Assembly (NCBI GenBank): GCA_044464175.1
Contig: JBIQLO010000015.1
Coordinates: 1 to 31,762, forward strand
DNA from: JBIQLO01 sp044464175
GTDB lineage: Bacteria > Planctomycetota > Phycisphaerae > Tepidisphaerales > Tepidisphaeraceae
Length of the DNA: 31,762 nucleotides
Direction of reading: 5' to 3'
How positions within the stretch are numbered: position 1 is the first letter of the stretch; every line of letters starts with the position of its first letter. A program made the position numbers and the translations under genes. This document shows positions 21,547 to 28,819 of this stretch, one piece after another. Under the pieces are notes generated by a model. The model worked only from the letters and a program-made list of their open reading frames with translations. It did not search any database and was not told the origin of the DNA.

Positions 21547-24500
21547 ATGTCTTCGGAGCCAAAACAAGTCGCTGCTCCCCCCCGCAAGCGGCGGCGCTGG
21601 GGGCGCGTGTTGTTGTGGATCGGGGGGATCATCTTATTTCTGATCCTGCTGATCGTGCTGGCGGTTCAGATCATTCTGATGAGCGATCTGCCGCGGCGGG
21701 TGCTGGTGGAACAGGCGAGCAAGGCATTAGGGCTGCGGATCGAGGCCAAGGGGTTTCGGGCGGGGTGGTGGGGACACAGCCGGTTGACGGGATTGACCGC
21801 CGCCCTGCCGCTGGCGGACCACCCGTTTTTGCGCGTTCCTGAAGTGGCGGTGGACAACACCTCGCTGCTGATGATCGCGCTGACGCGGTCGGTGGAGATC
21901 GATCAGGTGGTGATCCGCAAGCCGGTGATCGAGGTGATCCAGCGGCCGACGGGGCAGTGGAATGTGCAGCAGGTGATCGACCTGTTCGCCGCCCGGGGCA
22001 AATCCTCGGGCCGTGAAACGGACAAGTCCTCCGGTCCGCCGAAGCTGCCGAAGATCATCGTGCAGGATGCGACCGTCGAGGTGGCGGACAATCAGGGTCG
22101 GCGGACGACGGTGCAGCAGGTCGATGTGCGGGGGGAGCCCAGCACCCCGCTGGCCTATGCGCTGGAGGTGAAATCGCAGGGCCGGCTGCGGCTGCAGGGG
22201 ACGGTGGCGCTGAATCGGACGTTCCATCAGGAATTCACGCTGGAGATGCAGGGACTGGGGCCGTGGGTGAAGCCGTGGATCGGCAGTTGGCCGGACACGG
22301 CGGCGCTGGCGGCGGCCTGGGATGGGGCGGTCAGCCCCTCGGGACAACTCCAGGGGCAACTGAGGCTCCAGCCGCTGCGGGTGGGAAAACGGACGGTGCG
22401 CGGCGTGGCGAAGGTGGAGCTGGATCAGGGTCGGCTGACGATCCGGCCGGACGCGATGCTGCTGGCGACGGGCATGCCCGCCCCCATGGACCGGATCGAC
22501 CTGCGGTCGGGCCAGGTGGTGGTGGGCGATGGGGAAGTGAAAGTGCGACAGCTTCTGGCGGCGCTGGCGCAGGGGTCGATTCAGATCAACGGGCAGGCGG
22601 ATTTGTCCGGACAGCGGGCGTCGGCGGAAGTTAAATGGCAAAACCTGCATCTACCGGCGGGGATCGAGGCCTCGGGCACCCTGAACGCCGAGCTTCAGAC
22701 CCCCTGGCCGGGACAGCCCCGAATCGGGGTGGACATGACGGCCCAGGGCACCAGTCCGCAGGGGGCGTGGGACCTGTCCCGCCTGACGGTGCGGGGCGGC
22801 GGGCCGAGTTATGCAGCGCTCAACTGGACGATTCAAACCAATGCGTTGACGGTTCACCGGCCGGATAATGAACCGTATGAAGTCACGAATTTCCTGGCGC
22901 ATGTGACCACGGAAGATGGGAAGGTCGCCCTGACGGACTTAAACCTCGAGGCGCCGGCGAAATTGAGCGGGCGGGGCGCCTACGACCTGTCGGCCAACAC
23001 CTGGTGGCTGTGGGTCGATTCCTCCGGCTGGCCGTTCGGGGGGGAGGACACCTTCGGGTTCAGCATCAATGCCTGGGGCGATTCCAAATACATCACGCTG
23101 CATGAGCTGTACGCGCACAGCGGGCGGGCGGAACTGGTGGTGCGCGGCTACTACGGCTATGGCTGGCCCAAGCCGCTGGATTTGAATCTGTATGCCACCC
23201 ACCCCCCCGCCGAATGGGGCGACCGCCCCCAGAGCGGGCCGATTCAGGGGCGATTTAATGGGTATGCCGATGCAGTTGGGACGATTTACCCGCTGGCGGT
23301 GGAAGTGTCGGGGCGGCTCCATGCGCGGCACCTGGTGGTGCTGGATCATGCGCTGGATGACATTGACGCGGTCCTGAAGGGGCAAATCCGGTCGGAGCAG
23401 TCCCACGGCCGTCTGAACATGCGGCTGGCCGATGGACAGTGGAATCTGGAGGCGGTTTACCCGCAAACGCGCAAGGCGCGCACCGGGTTCGGGTCCGGGG
23501 ACAGGTTCACACAAGTCAAGGTGTCGGCCGACGGGGTGTCGCTGGCGAGCCTGGGGAAGATGGTGAAGGTGAAGGGGCTTTCGGGCCAGGCCAAAGGAGA
23601 CTGGACCATCGACCTGCCGTCGCTGTCGCTGCGGAAGATCAGCGTGGATGGCAACGTGACAGCGCAGAACATGGAGGCGGGCGGGCAGCGGCTGGAATCG
23701 CTGACGGCCAGGACGACGCTGAAGCAGGGGCTTTTCAAGGCGCAGGAGATCGTGGCGAAGCAGGCGGGGGGCCCGGGCCAGGCGCGGGCTCAGGCGTGGG
23801 TGGACCTGAGCAACCCGAGCCTGGTGGAAGGGACCTTTCAGGCCAAGGACTGGACGATGGACATCCCGGCGGAGGATTTGCGCCTCGTGCTCCAGGGAGG
23901 CAGCGACGGCAATCTGATCTTCCACCTCAAGGGCAGCGGCATGGATGGGAAGCTTTCGGCCAAAGCGGCGGCACAGTTGGCGGGCAAGCCGGCCGGAAGC
24001 GCGGAACTGGATCTGCGTTTCAGCTCGGGCAAGAGGCAACTGGTCGACCTGACGCGCCTGCAGGGCGGTATCCTGGGAGGCGTCATCACCGGCCACATGA
24101 GCGCGGAGGTGGAGAGCCTGGCGTCGGCCGGGGATTTCTGGAAGTGGTCGGATTTCAACGGGCGAATTCATGGTGAGCACCTTCAGTTGGGCCAGTCCTC
24201 CCGCTGGAGCGCTTCGCCCTTTTTGAAGGATGTGGGCGGCGCGATCGCCTTCACCGCGACCGGGGGGCCGGCGACGCGCCCGCACCCGCTGGAGCCACAG
24301 TATTTCAACCTGACGGTGGCGGCTGAGGGGGCCAAGGGGGCGTATTACCGCGACCTGCACTTTGCCTCGGCCAACCTGCATGTCTATCTGGGGAATGAGC
24401 GGGTGGTCTTTGCCTCCGATCCGGATCAGGAATCGGTGATCGTGCTGGCCGACGGGCGGATCGTGCCGTGGCTGCGCGTGAGCCGGCACGAGGGGGCGGG

Positions 24501-25107
24501 GTATTTCGCGCTGCTGAATGGGCGGTTCGAGCGGATTGACCTGGACCAGATCGTCCAGACGGCGGCCCCCAATGCCCAGGCGATGCCGGGGCGGCTGTCG
24601 GGGGATTTTCATTTCCAGGGCGATCTGGCGGTGCCGCGGAATCTGAACGGCAACGGGTCGCTCCGCATCGCCGATTCGGACCTGGTGAACTTTGACCCGC
24701 TGGAGCTGCTCTACAACCTCCTGAACGTGGGAGGCAATCCCAAGACGCCGACGGGGCATGGGCGGTTTGACCTGAGCCTGGAGCAATCGAAGCTGACCAT
24801 CTCCAACGGGCACTATTTCAACCGGGGCATCGACGCCATTGGTTCGCTGACGATCGACGACATCTGGATGGGCAAGGAGAGCCCGATTCACGGCGGCGTG
24901 GTGGGGACGGCCCGCCCGCTGAAAGATGTCAAGCTGCCGCTGATTGCCGACGCGGACAAGCTGCTGGCCAATCTGCAGTCGTTCCTCACGGCCGTGGGGG
25001 TGGCCGGGACGCTGGAGAAGCCAAAACCGTATCAGACCACGCTGAGCAATTTCGGCGGGGGATTGCAGAAGGCCATCCTGGGGGATGTGAAAAAGGCCAA
25101 GCAGTAG
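21547..25107 (+). CDS. large AsmA-like envelope protein
   Basis: A protein of 1186 residues. The N-terminus is basic (PPRKRRRWGR) with one membrane anchor at about 20-45 (VLLWIGGIILFLILLIVLAVQIIL). The rest is long and beta-rich, ending in an AsmA-like C-terminal part (GRFDLSLEQSKLTISNGHYFNRGIDAIGSLTIDDIWMG). This build (single anchor plus extended periplasmic beta structure) fits the AsmA/YhdP/TamB superfamily, whose members bridge the envelope and are linked to lipid transport to the outer membrane. Assignment to a particular member is not possible. ATG 21547 is used; an in-frame TTG at 21526 would add only seven residues. The gene neighbours BamD- and LptE-like genes, which fits an envelope role. 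Confidence 0.8.
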   Translation: MSSEPKQVAAPPRKRRRWGRVLLWIGGIILFLILLIVLAVQIILMSDLPRRVLVEQASKALGLRIEAKGFRAGWWGHSRLTGLTAALPLADHPFLRVPEVAVDNTSLLMIALTRSVEIDQVVIRKPVIEVIQRPTGQWNVQQVIDLFAARGKSSGRETDKSSGPPKLPKIIVQDATVEVADNQGRRTTVQQVDVRGEPSTPLAYALEVKSQGRLRLQGTVALNRTFHQEFTLEMQGLGPWVKPWIGSWPDTAALAAAWDGAVSPSGQLQGQLRLQPLRVGKRTVRGVAKVELDQGRLTIRPDAMLLATGMPAPMDRIDLRSGQVVVGDGEVKVRQLLAALAQGSIQINGQADLSGQRASAEVKWQNLHLPAGIEASGTLNAELQTPWPGQPRIGVDMTAQGTSPQGAWDLSRLTVRGGGPSYAALNWTIQTNALTVHRPDNEPYEVTNFLAHVTTEDGKVALTDLNLEAPAKLSGRGAYDLSANTWWLWVDSSGWPFGGEDTFGFSINAWGDSKYITLHELYAHSGRAELVVRGYYGYGWPKPLDLNLYATHPPAEWGDRPQSGPIQGRFNGYADAVGTIYPLAVEVSGRLHARHLVVLDHALDDIDAVLKGQIRSEQSHGRLNMRLADGQWNLEAVYPQTRKARTGFGSGDRFTQVKVSADGVSLASLGKMVKVKGLSGQAKGDWTIDLPSLSLRKISVDGNVTAQNMEAGGQRLESLTARTTLKQGLFKAQEIVAKQAGGPGQARAQAWVDLSNPSLVEGTFQAKDWTMDIPAEDLRLVLQGGSDGNLIFHLKGSGMDGKLSAKAAAQLAGKPAGSAELDLRFSSGKRQLVDLTRLQGGILGGVITGHMSAEVESLASAGDFWKWSDFNGRIHGEHLQLGQSSRWSASPFLKDVGGAIAFTATGGPATRPHPLEPQYFNLTVAAEGAKGAYYRDLHFASANLHVYLGNERVVFASDPDQESVIVLADGRIVPWLRVSRHEGAGYFALLNGRFERIDLDQIVQTAAPNAQAMPGRLSGDFHFQGDLAVPRNLNGNGSLRIADSDLVNFDPLELLYNLLNVGGNPKTPTGHGRFDLSLEQSKLTISNGHYFNRGIDAIGSLTIDDIWMGKESPIHGGVVGTARPLKDVKLPLIADADKLLANLQSFLTAVGVAGTLEKPKPYQTTLSNFGGGLQKAILGDVKKAKQ

Positions 25108-25149
25108 GGATTGGCCAAAAGCCGCGTTCCGCATTCGACACCGGTTCCT

Positions 25150-25155
25150 TATATT
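25150..25155 (+). promoter_or_regulatory. -10-like TATATT before nnrE
   Basis: TATATT lies 7 nt before the nnrE ATG, the same geometry as the other short-leader candidates in this window. The -35 region is weak. The gene could equally be co-transcribed from the AsmA-like gene 55 nt upstream. Confidence 0.35.
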
Positions 25156-25162
25156 TAGAGGC

Positions 25163-25825
25163 ATGCTTCGCCTTACGCGTCAGCAGGCCCGGGAGATTGA
25201 CCGGCAGGCGACCGAGCGGTACCGGATTCCATCGATACTGTTGATGGAGAACGCGGCCCGCGCGGCCTGCGATGTGGCGGGCGAGATGCTGGATCACAAC
25301 TGGGAGGGGCAGGTGGTGATCCTGTGCGGCGGGGGCAACAACGGGGGAGACGGGCTGGCGCTGGCGCGGCACCTGCATATCCGGGGCACCCAGGTCACGA
25401 TCGCCCTGGCAACCGATCCGGACAAGTATCGGGGGGATGCCCGGATCAACTGGGACATCACGCAGGCGATGCGGATCAAGACCGTCGCGGCCGACCCGCA
25501 TCGGCTGGAGCAGTCCACCGCCCTGCTGATCGTGGACGCGATCTTCGGCACCGGACTGACCCAACCGGGGCGCGATCCGTTCGGCGACATTGCCCGGGCG
25601 GTGTCGGCCAGCGGACTGCCGGTGCTGGCGATTGACGTGCCCAGCGGACTGGATTGCGACAGCGGAGAGCCGCTGGGCGTGGCGATTTCGGCCGACCGGA
25701 CGATCACCTTCGTGGCGGAAAAGGCGGGGTTTGCCAATCCGGCAGCGCATGAGTACACGGGGCAGATCATCGTGGGGGACATTGGCTGCCCGGTGACGCT
25801 TGAGACAGCGCCGGGGCAACCGTGA
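25163..25825 (+). CDS. nnrE: NAD(P)H-hydrate epimerase (YjeF N-terminal domain)
   Basis: A 220-residue single-domain epimerase that interconverts R and S forms of hydrated NAD(P)H so that a dehydratase can repair it. Recognised by LTRQQAREIDRQATERYRIPSILLMENAARA, the nucleotide-binding VVILCGGGNNGGDGLALARHL, LIVDAIFGTGLTQP, and AIDVPSGLDCDSGEPLG with the catalytic Asp region. The partner dehydratase domain (NnrD), fused in E. coli YjeF, is absent here and would have to be encoded elsewhere. The start ATG 25163 has no clear Shine-Dalgarno. The gene lies between envelope genes, and I see no functional link to them. Confidence 0.93.
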   Translation: MLRLTRQQAREIDRQATERYRIPSILLMENAARAACDVAGEMLDHNWEGQVVILCGGGNNGGDGLALARHLHIRGTQVTIALATDPDKYRGDARINWDITQAMRIKTVAADPHRLEQSTALLIVDAIFGTGLTQPGRDPFGDIARAVSASGLPVLAIDVPSGLDCDSGEPLGVAISADRTITFVAEKAGFANPAAHEYTGQIIVGDIGCPVTLETAPGQP

Positions 25826-25865
25826 GGGGCCGGCGTGGATTGTGGACCCTGCCGCCCGGCGACAT

Positions 25866-25871
25866 TACAAT
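25866..25871 (+). promoter_or_regulatory. -10-like TACAAT before the BamD-like gene
   Basis: TACAAT ends 9 nt before the ATG at 25881, so the message would have a leader of only 1-3 nt. A TGGACC at about 17 nt upstream is a poor -35. Confidence 0.35.
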
Positions 25872-25880
25872 CCGGGCCTG

Positions 25881-26909
25881 ATGCGACGATGGTGCGGCAT
25901 TCTGGTCCTGGTTTTCCTGTTGGGCGCGGGCAGCGCGGCCTGGGGGGCGGCGCGGACCTGGGAATTTCATGACGGGCGATGGGAGGTCGTGCAGAAGCCG
26001 GCGAGCCGGCCAAGCAGCGATCCGGTGCTGGACCGGGTGGAGCGGATGATCGCCCAGGGCCACAACACCACGGCCCGCAAGACGGCGATTCAGTGGTTCA
26101 AGTCGCACAAGGCCTCCCCGCTGCGTGACCGGGCGCTTTACCTGATCGCCGAGGCGCTCTATCAGTCGGGGGACCGGATCAAATCGTTTTACTACCTCGA
26201 TGAGCTGATGGATGAATATCCATCCAGCCCGCTGTTTTATCAGGCCCTGCAAAAGCAGTACGACATCGCCAACGCCTACCTGGAAGGGTACAAAATCCGG
26301 TTCCTGGGCATTCCGCTGTTCGGGGCCAGCGGGGAGGCGGTGGAGATGCTCTATCGCATCCAGCAGCGGGCGCCCGGCTCGCCGCTGGCGGAGAAGGCGC
26401 TGCGGCGGACGGCGGACTGGTATTACTCGCAGAGCGACTTCGACCTGGCGGCCGATGCCTATGCCGCGTATGTCCGCCAATACCCGCGCAGCCCCGACCT
26501 GCCGCGCATCCGGCTGCGGGAGGCGTTCGCGTCGCTGGCGCAGTTCCGGGGGACGCTGTTTGACGCCACGCCGCTGATCGACGCGCGGACGCAACTGGTG
26601 GCGCTGGCAGCGCAATACCCGCAGCTGGCGCGGGAGGAGAACCTGATCTCGGTGATCCAGCGGATCGACCGGACGTTCGCGGCCAAGGTCTTTGCCACCG
26701 GCGATTTCTATCAGCGGACCGGCGAGTTGAAAGCGGCGGTTTACAATTACCGGTTCCTGATCCAGACCTATCCCGCCGCCCCGGAGGCGGCGCAGGCGCA
26801 AAAGCGCCTGGCGGCCATGCCGCAAGGGGCGTTGAACGTCCCGGCGCCGGCGCCGGGGCATGGGTATGCGCCCTCCACCCGGCCGACGGACATTGGGGAG
26901 GGGGAGTGA
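25881..26909 (+). CDS. bamD: BamD-like outer-membrane assembly TPR protein
   Basis: A 342-residue exported TPR protein of the BamD/YfiO group, which in diderm bacteria helps BamA insert beta-barrels. A signal peptide is visible (MRRWCGILVLVFLLGAGSAAWGA). No lipobox Cys follows, so it would be a soluble periplasmic protein or anchored in another way, unlike E. coli BamD. TPR-like helical pairs recur: RDRALYLIAEALYQSGDRIKSFYYLDELMDEYPSSPLFYQAL, PLAEKALRRTADWYYSQSDFDLAADAYAAYVRQYPRSPDLPRI, and FATGDFYQRTGELKAAVYNYRFLIQTYPAAPEA. ATG 25881 gives the signal peptide directly. It ends one base before the lptE-like start, so the two are tightly coupled. Confidence 0.82.
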   Translation: MRRWCGILVLVFLLGAGSAAWGAARTWEFHDGRWEVVQKPASRPSSDPVLDRVERMIAQGHNTTARKTAIQWFKSHKASPLRDRALYLIAEALYQSGDRIKSFYYLDELMDEYPSSPLFYQALQKQYDIANAYLEGYKIRFLGIPLFGASGEAVEMLYRIQQRAPGSPLAEKALRRTADWYYSQSDFDLAADAYAAYVRQYPRSPDLPRIRLREAFASLAQFRGTLFDATPLIDARTQLVALAAQYPQLAREENLISVIQRIDRTFAAKVFATGDFYQRTGELKAAVYNYRFLIQTYPAAPEAAQAQKRLAAMPQGALNVPAPAPGHGYAPSTRPTDIGEGE

Positions 26910-26910
26910 G

Positions 26911-27528
26911 ATGAAGGCGATGGAAAATGGAAAATGGAAAATGGAAAAATGGCGCTATTGTGCGTCTCTTTTCCATTTTCCATTTTCCATTTTCCATTGT
27001 CTGGGCTTCTGTCTTCTGTTTTCCGCCTTTTGCCTGCTGTCCGGCTGCGGATATCAGCAGTCGAACAATCCGGAGACGCCGCAGACCAAAGGGTATAAAT
27101 GGCAGTCGCTCTACCGGCAGGATGTGCAGACGGTGGCGGTGCCGATCTTCACCAACAAGTCGTTCTACCGGGGGCTGGAGTTTTCGCTGACCAAGGCGCT
27201 GATTCAGCAGATTGAGCTGCGGGCGGGGTACAAGGTGGTCTCGCGGCAGCGGGCGGATACGATTCTGGAGGGGGAGATCGTCAATGTCACCACCAGCACG
27301 CTCAGCGACAGCCCCGCGACCGCCCTGCCGCAGGAGCAGTTGGTCACGCTGACGGTGAATTTCACCTGGAAGGACCTGCGGAGCGGGAAAATCCTGGCCC
27401 AGCGGCATAACTTCCAGCAGGCGGCGGCATTTTATCCGACGCTGGGGGAGGGGCGGTTTGTCGGCTCGCAGCAGGCGATTGAGCGGCTGGCGGCGGACAT
27501 CACCACGGAGCTGCAGGCGGACTGGTAG
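26911..27528 (+). CDS. lptE: LptE-like LPS-assembly lipoprotein with repeat-encoded signal peptide
   Basis: A 205-residue lipoprotein. The mature part, CGYQQSNNPETPQTKGY then VQTVAVPIFTNKSFYRGLEFSLTKALIQQIELRAGYKVVSRQRADTILEGEIVNV, fits the LptE family that plugs the LptD barrel and helps LPS reach the surface. The lipobox is LSGC with the acylated Cys at about 46. ATG 26911 lies one base after the bamD-like stop with GGAGGGGGAG 4 nt upstream, which fixes this start. A perfect 29-bp palindrome (arms 26920-26948 and 26969-26997) lies in the frame: its purine arm encodes the Lys-bearing n-region (MENGKWKMEKW) and its pyrimidine arm encodes the aromatic stretch FHFPFSIFH, after which CLGFCLLFSAFCLL completes the hydrophobic core. 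Later in-frame ATGs would shorten the n-region. Confidence 0.83.
   Translation: MKAMENGKWKMEKWRYCASLFHFPFSIFHCLGFCLLFSAFCLLSGCGYQQSNNPETPQTKGYKWQSLYRQDVQTVAVPIFTNKSFYRGLEFSLTKALIQQIELRAGYKVVSRQRADTILEGEIVNVTTSTLSDSPATALPQEQLVTLTVNFTWKDLRSGKILAQRHNFQQAAAFYPTLGEGRFVGSQQAIERLAADITTELQADW
26920..26997. repeat. perfect palindromic heptad element inside lptE
   Basis: Left arm 26921-26948 is four exact copies of TGGAAAA, and right arm 26969-26996 is four exact copies of TTTTCCA. One more pair at the outer edge makes a perfect 29-bp inverted repeat around a 20-nt loop. It is the cleanest of the heptad elements, and the only one inside a reading frame. Confidence 0.97.
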
Positions 27529-27535
27529 CGACAGC

Positions 27536-27632
27536 TGTTATTTGTTATTTGTTTTTTGTTGTTTGTTATTCGGCACTAAGCAAAACAAACAACAAAAACC
27601 AAATAACGAATAACAAATAACGAATAACGACC
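27536..27632. repeat. palindromic heptad element between lptE and prfA
   Basis: Left arm 27536-27570 is five 7-bp units of TGTTATT, with variants TGTTTTT and TGTTGTT in third and fourth place. The right arm 27584-27632 carries inverted units (AACAAAC, AACAAAA, ACCAAAT, AACGAAT, AACAAAT, AACGAAT, AACGACC). The variant TGTTGTT is matched at the mirrored place. The array ends 7 nt before the prfA ATG. Confidence 0.9.
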
Positions 27633-27639
27633 CGCAACA

Positions 27640-28746
27640 ATGCCCGATATGATGACATCTTCCGATCCGTTGATCCGCAAGCTGGACGAACTGGCCCAGC
27701 GCCATGATGCGTTGCAGGCGCAGCTGAACGACCCGGCGTTTCTGGCGGATCATCAGAAAATGATCGCCGCCAGCCGGGAGGCGGGACGGTTGGGCGGAAT
27801 CGTCGAGCAATACCGGCTTTATCAGAAAGCGGCCGGGGAGGCGGCGGAACTGGAGGCGCTGGCGGGCGGGGGCGATGCGGAGATGGCGGAGCTGGCGGCG
27901 GCGGAGCTGCCGGAGGCGAAGGAGAAGGCGCAGCGGCTGATGGAGGAGCTGAAGGATGAGTTCCTGGCCGCGGAGGACAACGCGATCGATTCCTTCTTCA
28001 TTGAGATCCGTGCCGGAACGGGGGGGGATGAGGCGGCCTTGTTCGCGGGGGATTTGTTTGAGATGTATCGGCGTTACTGCGACCATCATGGGTGGAAGCT
28101 GGAGGTGTCGGACTTCTCGCCCTCGGAGCGCGGGGGGTTCAAGGAGGCGATTGTCCATGTGAACGGGACGGGGGCGTATCGGCACCTGCAGTTTGAGGCC
28201 GGGGGGCACCGGGTGCAGCGGGTGCCGGAAACGGAAACCCAGGGGCGGATTCACACCTCGGCGGCGACGGTGGCGATCTTGCCGGAGATGCCGGATGTGA
28301 AGATCGAGATCAACCCGAAAGATGTGGAAGAATCGGGCTGTCGCGGGGGCGGGCCGGGGGGGCAGGACGTGAACAAAGTAGAGGCGGGGTGGCAGTTGTT
28401 TCACAAACCCTCGGGCATCCGCTTCAAGATGACGGAGCACAAGTCGCAGGCGCAGAACAAGGAGCGGGCCTGGGCGCTGTTGCGGGCGACGCTGTATGAG
28501 GCGGAACAGGCCAAGCAGCAGGCGGCGCGGGGGGCGGCGCGGCGGTCGATGATGGGCTCGGGGGACCGGTCGCAGCGCATCCGGACGTACAACTTTCCGC
28601 AGAACCGTTGCACCGACCATCGGCTAGGGGGCGAAGGCGGCGGGGAGAAGAATTTCAATCTGGACCAGATCATGCAGGGCAACATGGAGCCGCTGATCGA
28701 GGCGCTGCTGGAATTGGACAAGCGGCAGCGGCTGGAGAACCTGTAG
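27640..28746 (+). CDS. prfA: peptide chain release factor 1
   Basis: A 368-residue RF1, which releases the finished peptide at UAA and UAG stops. The helical N-terminal domain (about 1-115) is followed by FFIEIRAGTGGDEAALFAGDLFEMY, then the codon-recognition P-x-T site as PET 196-198 in RVPETETQGRIHTSAA. The peptidyl-transfer GGQ lies at 240-242, in RGGGPGGQDVNKVEAGW. RF1 rather than RF2 is indicated by PxT (RF2 has SPF). The text around GGQ differs from the E. coli RF1 pattern (SGAGGQHVN) but I recall it as usual in planctomycetes. The C-terminal DRSQRIRTYNFPQNRCTDHR is typical. No Shine-Dalgarno is seen; the leader consists of heptad repeat sequence. Confidence 0.95.
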   Translation: MPDMMTSSDPLIRKLDELAQRHDALQAQLNDPAFLADHQKMIAASREAGRLGGIVEQYRLYQKAAGEAAELEALAGGGDAEMAELAAAELPEAKEKAQRLMEELKDEFLAAEDNAIDSFFIEIRAGTGGDEAALFAGDLFEMYRRYCDHHGWKLEVSDFSPSERGGFKEAIVHVNGTGAYRHLQFEAGGHRVQRVPETETQGRIHTSAATVAILPEMPDVKIEINPKDVEESGCRGGGPGGQDVNKVEAGWQLFHKPSGIRFKMTEHKSQAQNKERAWALLRATLYEAEQAKQQAARGAARRSMMGSGDRSQRIRTYNFPQNRCTDHRLGGEGGGEKNFNLDQIMQGNMEPLIEALLELDKRQRLENL

Positions 28747-28766
28747 GCTGGGCCGGCGACGCCGCA

Positions 28767-28785
28767 GCGGCCTCAGCGAGGCCGC
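28767..28785. terminator. GC-rich hairpin between convergent prfA and alaS
   Basis: A perfect 8-bp stem GCGGCCTC-agc-GAGGCCGC lies in the 73-nt gap where prfA and alaS converge. A related GGCGGCCTCTCAGGCGGC stretch follows at about 28800-28817. There is no T-tract on either strand, so it is not a classic intrinsic terminator. It could be a bidirectional hairpin terminator of another type or a REP-like repeat. Confidence 0.45.
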
Positions 28786-28819
28786 CTACAGAACCGACCG
28801 GCGGCCTCTCAGGCGGCAA

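Noticed and set aside
22939..25164. A 741-codon open frame on the minus strand opposite the AsmA-like gene
   Set aside because: Arg/Gln/Pro-rich product with no recognisable domain; the + strand protein has a coherent anchor plus beta-rich domain.
27536..27632. Possible CRISPR array because of short tandem units
   Set aside because: Units are only 7 bp, contiguous without spacers, and mirrored in inverted orientation; no cas gene is nearby.
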